DNA of 26,573 bases, taken from JACRGC01 sp035288785. Its GTDB lineage: Archaea > Micrarchaeota > Micrarchaeia > Norongarragalinales > SBBD01. The translations under genes and the position numbers were made by a program. The stretch lies in contig DATDZF010000075.1 of the NCBI GenBank assembly GCA_035288785.1, positions 1 to 26,573 of the forward strand, given 5' to 3'. The first letter of the stretch is position 1, and each line of letters begins with the position of its first letter. The notes beneath the pieces were generated by a model. It had not been told where the DNA came from. It was given only the letters and a program-made list of their open reading frames with translations, and made no database searches. Shown here piece after piece: positions 20,040 through 26,573 of the stretch.

Positions 20040-21212
20040 ATGGAGTCCGCTAACGCAGAAGAAATCGTCTACCATCGCATGGTTGCCAGCGGAATTGCCA
20101 GGCTCCAGCTTGGCCGAACCTCGGAGCGCCCTGATTTTTCCAAAGTACGGCATGAATTGGGCATACTTCAAAGGCTGGGGCTCGAATTCCTGATGGCAAA
20201 GGCGGGAGAAGCCAAAAATAAGCTTTCTGAACCAGGAGTTAAAGGGCGCACAAAACTTAATTTGGAACGCGAAGTGTTTCTTGCAACAAGGGCGATAGAA
20301 GGAATACGACCTCATATCGGACAACCTAGGAGTAGAGGGCCGCAGCGCGTGAGGAAGAAAAAATCGGATGCGCCACCAACCAAATCCAGAAGAGTGCCGG
20401 CCGGGGATACGCCGCTATTGGATGAGAAGAGGGGTTTGTTGGAAAAATGGAAACTTCCCATCCAAATACCTGATGAACGGCTGCATCATTATAGGTATGA
20501 TGAACTGGAAAGGAGGCTGAGGTTTTTTTCCCAGGCAGGGGTACTTAGGCAAGTACTAGCGGCCCATTTCGACCCTTCCGCTTGGCCGGATATTAGGGAA
20601 ATCCCTCCGCGGCTTAAACCGCCGAGCATTCCCCCGAATTTGAGGCAGCCTGCAAAAAAGTACGGCCATCCCCCGCCGAGTATCGGAAGGCAGTACTGGG
20701 AGGCGTATTATGAATTGCTGCGCCAAAAGGAGCGTTACCCGCACGCAATGCGGATGCTGGAGTTAATGCATCCGCGAATGCATGCTGTTTTGTCCGATTA
20801 TTTTAATCCTTTGCAGCCGGCCACAATCGCAAATATAGGCCGGAAAATCGGGATACCAAGGGATCGCGCCCGGAGGGAGATTTGGATGGCCCTCGAATGG
20901 CTTGGGCTGCCGTCAGCGGTTTCCAGGGCGAACCCGGCGATTTCAACGCTTGTTGCTGCATACGGGCATGCACCCCCAGGCCTCACCCCCGCCTTGAGGG
21001 AAACGCATTACCGCCTAAGGCACAGACTGGAGGCGGGAAATGATCGACTTGGCTACCTATCTGATATTGAAAGGGGGAACCTGCTCCAGCTTGTGGGAAT
21101 TGGCAGCCATCCAAGGACCGCGGAGGAAATTGCCTACGATGGCAGGCACGATCCAAAAGCGGTCTATGGCCGGATCAGGAGGGCGCTTGAAAAGGCCGGA
21201 TTGGAAAAATGA
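20040..21212 (+). CDS. hypothetical protein with two repeated helix-turn-helix modules
   Basis: The 390-residue protein is not recognised as a whole. The N-terminal third is helical and ends in a basic disordered stretch (RKKKSDAPPTKSRR, about 105-118). Two related modules follow: 208-290 begins YGHPPPSIG and ends ARREIWMALEWLGL, and 308-388 begins YGHAPPGLT and ends VYGRIRRALEKAGL. Each contains a helix-turn-helix reminiscent of sigma region 4 (TIANIGRKIGIPRDRARRE; TAEEIAYDGRHDPKAVYGR). This points to DNA binding, perhaps transcription, but no sigma factor or TFB is implied. The ATG at 20040 has GGAGGTG about 12 nt upstream. It sits between aRF1 and PriS on the same strand. Confidence 0.7.
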   Translation: MESANAEEIVYHRMVASGIARLQLGRTSERPDFSKVRHELGILQRLGLEFLMAKAGEAKNKLSEPGVKGRTKLNLEREVFLATRAIEGIRPHIGQPRSRGPQRVRKKKSDAPPTKSRRVPAGDTPLLDEKRGLLEKWKLPIQIPDERLHHYRYDELERRLRFFSQAGVLRQVLAAHFDPSAWPDIREIPPRLKPPSIPPNLRQPAKKYGHPPPSIGRQYWEAYYELLRQKERYPHAMRMLELMHPRMHAVLSDYFNPLQPATIANIGRKIGIPRDRARREIWMALEWLGLPSAVSRANPAISTLVAAYGHAPPGLTPALRETHYRLRHRLEAGNDRLGYLSDIERGNLLQLVGIGSHPRTAEEIAYDGRHDPKAVYGRIRRALEKAGLEK

Positions 21213-21267
21213 CTCCATTGCCGAAAAGTTTAGAAAGTCTAAAAGCACTCCTGATGCCGAAAACCAG

Positions 21268-21276
21268 TATTAATAA
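21268..21276 (+). promoter_or_regulatory. TATA box of priS
   Basis: TATTAATAA centred about 26 bp upstream of the ATG at 21298, which favours that ATG over the one at 21289. Confidence 0.55.
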
Positions 21277-21297
21277 CCCTATTTCCTAATGCTTCAC

Positions 21298-22437
21298 ATG
21301 GCAGGGCAAATCCTGGAGAGCAGGGAAATAACATTCATCAAGCAGAAGTTCCGCGAGTTTTACAAGCAGCGACTAAGGCCGCCCTCCTCGCTGCATATGC
21401 GCGAATTCGGCTTTGGGTTCGAGAAGAAGATCGACTTCCGGCACAAGGAATTCAGAAGCGACCTTGAACTGAAGGCGTTCGTCGAAAGGGAAGCGCCCTT
21501 TTTCATGTCCTATTCCGCCGCTTACTACCGCTACCCCGGCGCGCAGCCAATGAACAAGAAGGAATACCTCGGCGCGGACCTCATTTTTGATTTGGATGCG
21601 GCAACCGAGCACGCCAACCACAATAAAATCTATTGCGCATATTGCCTGGAAACGGTCAAGAATGACACCATCCGGCTCGTGGAGGATTTTTTAGTGAATG
21701 ACTTTGGCTTTTCCACTTCGGAAATCTCAATCAATTTTTCAGGCCAGAAGGGCTACCATATCCATCTTGAGGACAAGAAATTCCGCGGGCTTAGCCAGGA
21801 GGCAAGGAAGCAGCTGCTGAATTACATTAGCGCAAAGGACCTGGATATGGAAAGCATCCTGGTAAGGCAAAAGCTGGGGTACGGGAGGCATGTTCTGAAA
21901 GGGCCCGGGGATAAAAGCAGGGGCTGGGGGAATAAATTGTATGCGGCTGCAACGGAGTTCATTAAGAATGCAAAACCGGAGGACCTCACCTATTTCGGAC
22001 TTCGCAAAAAGGACGCAGTAAGCGTGGTCGAAAGGAAGGAATTCATACTAAAGAAAATGGCGGAGGGGAATTGGGACCTGTTGAAGGGGCTGGACACGCT
22101 TTGGGAGAATTTATTGCAGCAAACAATTTCACTCAAAAGCGTCAACATAGACAGGAACGTGACTTTTGATCTGGCAAGGCTGATCCGGCTCCCGGATTCA
22201 TTGCATGGGGATACCGGCTATATCGCCAAAACGCTCTCACTTGCAGAATTGAAGGATTTTGAACCATCCATGGATGCGGTCGCATTCAAGGGAAAGCCAA
22301 TAGGGATAAGGAATACGGATGCGATTGAATTTGATTTTGCGCAAACCCACTACCTCCTGAAGCACGGGGAGGAATTGGAATTGCCAGAAGCGCTGGCAAT
22401 TTTACTTGTGTGCAAGAGGCAAGCAAGGCTGATGTGA
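21298..22437 (+). CDS. priS: DNA primase small (catalytic) subunit
   Basis: A 379-residue subunit that makes RNA/DNA primers for replication, together with PriL (not in this window). The archaeo-eukaryotic primase motifs are present: LIFDLDAA with catalytic D98 and D100, SGQKGYHIHL (148-157) with its nucleotide-binding histidines, and RLIRLPDSLHGDTG later. A CAYC pair (113-116) lies where the family has a zinc knuckle. It is somewhat longer than the typical 330-350 residues. The start at 21298 (MAGQ) is about 26 bp after a TATA box; the ATG 9 nt earlier is an alternative. Its 3' end converges on pheT with 34 bp between. Confidence 0.95.
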   Translation: MAGQILESREITFIKQKFREFYKQRLRPPSSLHMREFGFGFEKKIDFRHKEFRSDLELKAFVEREAPFFMSYSAAYYRYPGAQPMNKKEYLGADLIFDLDAATEHANHNKIYCAYCLETVKNDTIRLVEDFLVNDFGFSTSEISINFSGQKGYHIHLEDKKFRGLSQEARKQLLNYISAKDLDMESILVRQKLGYGRHVLKGPGDKSRGWGNKLYAAATEFIKNAKPEDLTYFGLRKKDAVSVVERKEFILKKMAEGNWDLLKGLDTLWENLLQQTISLKSVNIDRNVTFDLARLIRLPDSLHGDTGYIAKTLSLAELKDFEPSMDAVAFKGKPIGIRNTDAIEFDFAQTHYLLKHGEELELPEALAILLVCKRQARLM

Positions 22438-22471
22438 GCATTAGAGCTGCAAAAATTGGCGTCATTGACAA

Positions 22472-24136
22472 TCAGTTCGTCAAAAAACCTTCCAGATTTA
22501 CCTCGAATGCGCAAACCGGGACCTCGAGCTTGAAATTCTCCAGTACTAATGGGTGGATTTCTCCAAGGATTGCGATTTCGGAGGTTTTTCCGCCCAGCTT
22601 GCCCTCGATTTTCGCCTGCCTTCCGGGGATGAGCATTTTCAGGCCGGTTTTTAGGGGGTTGAAGGGAATATTAAGCATTTTTAGCATATCAAGCAATGTC
22701 CCTGAGATGTCTACCAGGTTAGAGGTTGAGGTGGCAAAAACCGCTGCAAGATGCAGGTCATTTGAGGCCCTTACCGGGGATTTGGGCGAGGGTTTTGCAA
22801 CAAACCCTATTTCGAATAGCTTTTGGGGATACGGATTGTGCGTGTTTTTGGATAGCGCATCTATCATTTGGGGAAGGAGGGAAGAACGGAGATTCCCATA
22901 TTCCTCCGAAATAGGATTTTTTATTTTAATTTGCGGGATTTCTGATAGGGATTTGGCGGCAATCCTCGAATTGGTTAGGACGGGCGTATTTACCTGCAGG
23001 AAGCCAGCCCCCACCATCAAATCGGTTACTGCATCAATCAATTTCGTCCTTTGGAGTATGCCCCCCTTGGTGAATACCGAGGGCGGTTTTGGCTCGAAAT
23101 TGTTGTAACCGTAGCCTAATGCAACCTCCTCGATAAGGTCGACGGAATGCATGAAATCGGCACGGTAACGTGGAATTTGGCATTCCAAGGAATTGCCGGC
23201 TTTGATGGTCGCAGATATCCGCTGTTTTCCCAGCGCTTCAATGATTTGCTTTGCTGACAATTGCATCCCAAGCAGACTATTTGCATAACCTACCTTCAGT
23301 TCCATTTTTTCAGGCGTTGTTTCGGGGGTCACAATGGTTTTTTTGCCGTATTTCACATCTACAGTCTTCACTTTCGCCCCCCTGTCCGAGAAATCCTGGC
23401 AGATTATATTGAGGGCAATGTTGCATGCATGGAAATCGGTGCCGGTGATGTCCACGAAAATTTTCCGGGTGGAAGTAGAAAGCTCGGTAAGCGCGCCATT
23501 GATCACAGGCGGGAATGAAAGCACCTGGTTGCGGAAATCCATTATTATGGGCCATTTCTTATGCTCTGAGACGATGCCACCGTATTCAATTCCTTTCTCG
23601 TGCGCTTCCACTATTTCGCGCATCGTCATGTTTTTTGCTTTCCCCAAAGGGACGAACGAAACAGAGTCCGGGTCAACTGCCTTATACCGGAATGGGCCTT
23701 GAAGCGCGGCCATGTCATGCAGCCCAATTGCCACCTTCTTCCTTTTCCTCCCGTGGGTTAGCGTGAGCTTTTCCTGAATTTGGATCAGGTCCTTCAGGTC
23801 GTCATCGGATATTTTGACGTCTTCGATGATGGCGCAAACAATAAAGTCGCGGACTCCTTTTACGGATGGGTCAACATTCACAATCGCGCCCCCGGATTTG
23901 AATTTTTCATCCGGGAGCCCCTTTTCGATTCCCAAATATCCTTTTAAGGAGCGCGCGATTCCCCCGGCAGAAAGCAGGTCGGGCCTATCGCCATTGACTT
24001 CTATAATGAGGGAGCCCCCTTCAATGGAATCGATTGGCGCCTTAATTTGGTGGAGCGATTCTTCCAACTGGGCATCAGTAAGCTTTCTGCCAACCAGCCT
24101 TAGCAGATTATTCTTTTGTATTTCAGTAGTTACCAC
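22472..24136 (-). CDS. pheT: phenylalanyl-tRNA synthetase beta subunit, archaeal type
   Basis: A 554-residue subunit of the alpha2-beta2 enzyme that charges tRNA-Phe. It has the short archaeal/eukaryotic layout without the bacterial tRNA-binding and anticodon-binding ends. The B3/4 editing domain includes YKAVDPDSVSFVPLGKAKNM and later PPVINGALTELSTSTRKIF. A B5 domain (ELKVGYANSLLGMQLSAKQI, IPRYRADFMHSVDLIEEVAL) and a synthetase-like core follow (QRTKLIDAVTDLMVGAGFLQ). The start is a GTG at 24136, 2 nt after the PheS stop, so the pair is translated from one mRNA. No truncation is visible. Confidence 0.95.
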   Translation of the reverse strand: MVTTEIQKNNLLRLVGRKLTDAQLEESLHQIKAPIDSIEGGSLIIEVNGDRPDLLSAGGIARSLKGYLGIEKGLPDEKFKSGGAIVNVDPSVKGVRDFIVCAIIEDVKISDDDLKDLIQIQEKLTLTHGRKRKKVAIGLHDMAALQGPFRYKAVDPDSVSFVPLGKAKNMTMREIVEAHEKGIEYGGIVSEHKKWPIIMDFRNQVLSFPPVINGALTELSTSTRKIFVDITGTDFHACNIALNIICQDFSDRGAKVKTVDVKYGKKTIVTPETTPEKMELKVGYANSLLGMQLSAKQIIEALGKQRISATIKAGNSLECQIPRYRADFMHSVDLIEEVALGYGYNNFEPKPPSVFTKGGILQRTKLIDAVTDLMVGAGFLQVNTPVLTNSRIAAKSLSEIPQIKIKNPISEEYGNLRSSLLPQMIDALSKNTHNPYPQKLFEIGFVAKPSPKSPVRASNDLHLAAVFATSTSNLVDISGTLLDMLKMLNIPFNPLKTGLKMLIPGRQAKIEGKLGGKTSEIAILGEIHPLVLENFKLEVPVCAFEVNLEGFLTN

Positions 24137-24138
24137 AA

Positions 24139-25605
24139 TTATTTACCCCTTAGGAATTTGATATCCTGCGAAAAAAGATCACGTATGTCCTTCAAGCCCA
24201 ATTTGATCATCGCAAGGCGGTCAAGCCCAAGCCCCCAGGCGAGCACGGGCGCTTTGCACCCGAGTGGAAGGGTCATCTCCGGCCGGAAGATGCCTGCTCC
24301 ACCCACCTCCGTCCATTTGCCGTTGATCCGAACCACCATCTCCACTGCGGGCTCCACGAATGGGAAGTAGGAGGGGGCGAACCTCACATCCGCGGGCTTT
24401 GCGCCAAAAATATCAACTGCGAATGTGCGCAAATACCCAAGCAACTCGCGGAAGCTCATATTCTCGTCCACCACGATTCCCTCGCATTGGTTGAACTCTA
24501 TGAAATGCTTCCAGTCGATCTCGTCTGGCCGGAACACCTTCCCTATGCAGAAAATTTTCAGGGGGGGCTTGATGCCGGATGAGAGCATCCGCGCCGACAC
24601 CGTGGTGGTTTGCGACCTTAGCACAATGCGGGAGGCCATTTCGGGGCTCCACGAATACCCCCAGCCTTTTGAGCCAGCCACCCCTTTCTCATGTGCGGCC
24701 GTGACTGAATTAACAATTTTAATCGGGGGCAGGTCCCCGTTCCCCAAATCCAAATGGAACACATCATGGATATCCCTTGCGGGGTGGTCCTGCGGCATGA
24801 AAAGAGCGTCCATGTTCCAGAATTCCAGCTCGGTAAATGGCCCTTCCGCCTCCTGGAAGCCAAGGGAAACCAGCTGCTCCTTCAGGTTGCGGATGAATTG
24901 CAGGTAGAAATGCTTCTTTCCGGAAGGGACTGTTGATGGCTGCATGATGCTCCTTAGCTCATACTCCCTGAATTTGGCATCTTTCCACGAGCCATCCTTC
25001 ATCATTTGGGGGGTCAGCTGGGAGAGGGATTGCGCCTGCGGGGCGGAGAGCGCCATTTTCCCGGCCGGGGCGATTTTTGCTTCGAAAATTTTTTCATCCA
25101 GGATGGAAATAAGCCGCCGGCTCCTTAGGTTTTCGAATGGGGGGGTGCTCTTGAATTCTGCCCTTCCGGATGCAAGCGTTGCCAGCAATTTTTCCTCCTC
25201 GGACTTGGGGGCACCGGATGAAAGGGCAACTTGCGTTTTCCCCTCCTTTTTCCCTATTTCGATCCAGCCGTTCCTTTTTGCCCATTGAAGCGCTATTTGC
25301 GCTTCGGCGGGGGACAAATGGGCGGACGCGGCGATTTGGCCAAATTCAAGGGGGCCGTTTTTCAGCGCATTTGCCAATTTGCGCTCAGGAAGGGCGGATT
25401 TCGAATAAGACTCGCCTTCGGGGGTCAATTCCGCAACCTGCCTTTCCAGGCGCTTAAGCTCGATTTTTTCCTCTTCCGAAAGCTTGCTAAGGATGCTCAT
25501 CAGGGAGCTATAGCCAACCTCCGCTTCCTCGGAAATCTGCTCGCCGGAAATGAACCCGGTTCCATCCGCAAGCGCCCTTAGCACGCGGTGCTCAAGCTCG
25601 TTCAT
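24139..25605 (-). CDS. pheS: phenylalanyl-tRNA synthetase alpha subunit, archaeal type
   Basis: A 488-residue catalytic subunit that activates phenylalanine and transfers it to tRNA-Phe. The N-terminal 200 residues hold winged-helix modules (VLRALADGTGFISGEQISEE; LEFGQIAASAHLSPAEAQIA) that contact tRNA in archaeal and eukaryotic enzymes. The class II core starts near 210 (FREYELRSIMQP), with QDHPARDIHDVF (272-283), motif 2 region ASRIVLRSQTTTVSARML, GGAGIFRPEM and motif 3 GLGLDRLAMIKLGLKDIRDL near the end. A TATA box at 25633-25640 lies about 32 bp upstream of the ATG. It is first in the pheST operon. Confidence 0.96.
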   Translation of the reverse strand: MNELEHRVLRALADGTGFISGEQISEEAEVGYSSLMSILSKLSEEEKIELKRLERQVAELTPEGESYSKSALPERKLANALKNGPLEFGQIAASAHLSPAEAQIALQWAKRNGWIEIGKKEGKTQVALSSGAPKSEEEKLLATLASGRAEFKSTPPFENLRSRRLISILDEKIFEAKIAPAGKMALSAPQAQSLSQLTPQMMKDGSWKDAKFREYELRSIMQPSTVPSGKKHFYLQFIRNLKEQLVSLGFQEAEGPFTELEFWNMDALFMPQDHPARDIHDVFHLDLGNGDLPPIKIVNSVTAAHEKGVAGSKGWGYSWSPEMASRIVLRSQTTTVSARMLSSGIKPPLKIFCIGKVFRPDEIDWKHFIEFNQCEGIVVDENMSFRELLGYLRTFAVDIFGAKPADVRFAPSYFPFVEPAVEMVVRINGKWTEVGGAGIFRPEMTLPLGCKAPVLAWGLGLDRLAMIKLGLKDIRDLFSQDIKFLRGK

Positions 25606-25632
25606 TGCAATCCTAAGAATTAGGGTTAAACC

Positions 25633-25640
25633 GTTTAAAA
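25633..25640 (-). promoter_or_regulatory. TATA box of the pheST operon
   Basis: TTTTAAAC on the minus strand, centred about 32 bp from the pheS ATG and flanked by the short inverted repeat AACC/GGTT. Confidence 0.55.
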
Positions 25641-25694
25641 GGTTATATCCAATGTTGGAGAATCATCGTCCTAAATTTGGATAGAAAATATATG

Positions 25695-26189
25695 CTAAAG
25701 GGGCGCATCGGCTTCCCAATGCTCCAGTGCATGGGAGAGTTGGGCACGGATGCTATCGTATATGGCGGGATGGTCGAAAAATCCCCGCATGGTGACAAAT
25801 TCCCTCATAATGATGGACTTCATCCTAACCCGCTTGTATTGCGTGATTTGCTCAATAATTGGCGAATTTGGGTGGACAATTGTCTTCGGACCATCATCGG
25901 TTTGTATTACCGCCCTGCGCACGCCCCATGAGAATTTTGTAATCCGCCCATTTGCGCCAAAAACCTGGGGTGGAATTTTTTTTTTCAAAGGTTTTAGGGG
26001 TTTTGTTTGATGCCAAAAAAAGGAAAGTTTCCAGTCGCCTTCAGTCGTAATGGGATGCGGATCCCTAAGCAAGTGGACCGGACCCTCCACAGTCAGCCTT
26101 AAATTCCCGTTCCGTGACCGGTATTCCAATGAATTCGGCAGCTTGCCCTCGCTCATATCGCCGGGTTTGATGCCATTAATTCCAGCCAT
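25695..26189 (-). CDS. hypothetical protein
   Basis: A 164-residue soluble protein that I do not recognise. The N-terminal half appears beta-rich (LEYRSRNGNLRLTVEGPVH, GDWKLSFFWHQ) and is followed by a basic proline-rich linker (KPLKPLKKKIPPQVF). The C-terminal half is helical (IEQITQYKRVRMKSIIMREF, SIRAQLSHALEHWE). There is no signal peptide, membrane segment or cysteine. The ATG at 26189 is about 26 bp from the TATA box at 26211-26219. It has its own promoter and lies between the surface protein and pheST. Confidence 0.6.
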   Translation of the reverse strand: MAGINGIKPGDMSEGKLPNSLEYRSRNGNLRLTVEGPVHLLRDPHPITTEGDWKLSFFWHQTKPLKPLKKKIPPQVFGANGRITKFSWGVRRAVIQTDDGPKTIVHPNSPIIEQITQYKRVRMKSIIMREFVTMRGFFDHPAIYDSIRAQLSHALEHWEADAPL

Positions 26190-26210
26190 GCAGGGATTTG
26201 GGAGGGCAGG

Positions 26211-26219
26211 AATAAAAAC
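26211..26219 (-). promoter_or_regulatory. TATA box of the hypothetical gene
   Basis: GTTTTTATT on the minus strand, centred about 26 bp from the ATG at 26189, fitting a leaderless transcript. Confidence 0.55.
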
Positions 26220-26228
26220 TATCCCAAT

Positions 26229-26573
26229 TTACTCTGCCATGCCGCGCCTGGCGAATAGGTAAATCAGGATTATTGCAACTAGGATTAACCCTAAAATCCA
26301 GGAATCCGGCCCGAATGTGAAAAAGCCGGTTGCCGCGGAAGGCGAGCTGTGGATGAAATGATAATACCGGATTGTAGGCGATGTATCTGGCGTTGGCGAT
26401 TGGATTGGTGTTGGGGAGGGACTGATCGTTGCATTTGATGGAATTGAGGTGCCGGCTGGGATGGTAGGGGTAGGCGAAATATCCCCCCCTGTAGAGGAAG
26501 TAATTGGGCATGGACCATCGCATGGATCGCCCTGGGTGGTGCCCGGGCCCAAAGAAATAGTTGGCGATGAGAC
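26229..26573 (-). CDS. surface protein, C-terminal part with Ser/Thr/Pro stalk and membrane anchor (runs off window)
   Basis: The frame is open from the window edge to a stop at 26229, leaving 114 residues of the C-terminus. They form a Ser/Thr/Pro-rich stretch (TPTIPAGTSIPSNATISPSP, PIQSPTPDTSPT), which in archaea is often O-glycosylated and lifts a domain off the cell, then one membrane helix (WILGLILVAIILIYLF) and a short basic cytoplasmic tail (ARRGMAE). Two cysteines (DPCDGPC) precede the stalk. The outer functional domain lies beyond the edge, so its role is unknown. Confidence 0.75.
   Translation of the reverse strand, partial: VSSPTISLGPGTTQGDPCDGPCPITSSTGGDISPTPTIPAGTSIPSNATISPSPTPIQSPTPDTSPTIRYYHFIHSSPSAATGFFTFGPDSWILGLILVAIILIYLFARRGMAE

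Noticed and set aside
1..26573. CRISPR array, complete insertion sequence or transposase gene.
   Set aside because: No regularly spaced repeats and no transposase, integrase or Cas motifs were found on either strand.

Overview
The window looks like a chromosomal segment of a mesophilic archaeon with a compact genome. Archaeal marker genes support this: aRF1 (NIKS and GGQ motifs), the small catalytic subunit of archaeal primase, the exosome subunit Csl4, the archaeal pair PheS/PheT, an archaeal-type NadM and a serine/threonine-proline-rich membrane-anchored surface protein. Many start codons sit 20-35 bp downstream of TATA-like boxes (leaderless or short-leader transcripts) and some genes have GGTG-type ribosome sites. 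The reduced domain architectures suggest a DPANN-type lineage (Micrarchaeota or Diapherotrites are possible), but this is inference; no rRNA or tRNA gene is visible.

Layout. 1-1364 (minus): ABC exporter, with a permease cut by the window edge and its ATPase. 1456-2946 (plus): a DUF457/YdjM-like membrane protein, a short degenerate echo of its 3' end, and a ferredoxin reductase-like flavoprotein. 3042-5666 (minus): a possible tiny basic protein, a Nudix hydrolase, two small membrane proteins and a membrane protein with a four-cysteine outer domain. 5822-6596 (minus): a ribbon-helix-helix regulator with a repeat-rich putative operator, and MscL. 6780-10064 (plus): csl4 directly abutting the first of two tandem orphan proteins that carry the phosphohistidine swivelling domain of PEP synthase without its kinase or PEP-binding domains. 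10059-11977: Sua5/YciO-type protein and a second DUF457-like membrane protein (minus), and divergent nadM (plus). 12040-17145 (minus): Ham1/RdgB-type NTP pyrophosphatase, SERCA-type Ca2+ ATPase, DUF475 (TerC-related) membrane protein and a zinc-ribbon basic protein. 17407-22437 (plus): FKBP-type lipoprotein followed by a three-hairpin element and a second, diverged copy of the FKBP 3' end, a helical protein, aRF1, a repeat-containing helix-turn-helix protein and PriS. 22472-26573 (minus): PheT, PheS, a hypothetical protein and the C-terminus of a surface protein.

How genes work together. PheS and PheT form one enzyme and are adjacent with a 2-nt gap. The Ca2+ ATPase and the DUF475 protein are likely partners in divalent cation handling. 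Csl4 and the phosphohistidine-domain proteins may be cotranscribed. Information processing (PriS, aRF1, PheST, Csl4) and nucleotide/NAD housekeeping (NadM, RdgB, Nudix) dominate. The most unusual structures are the FKBP 3'-end duplication with its hairpin element (17959-18201), the tandem kinase-less swivelling-domain proteins (7458-10064), and the RHH gene with its operator (5822-6180).
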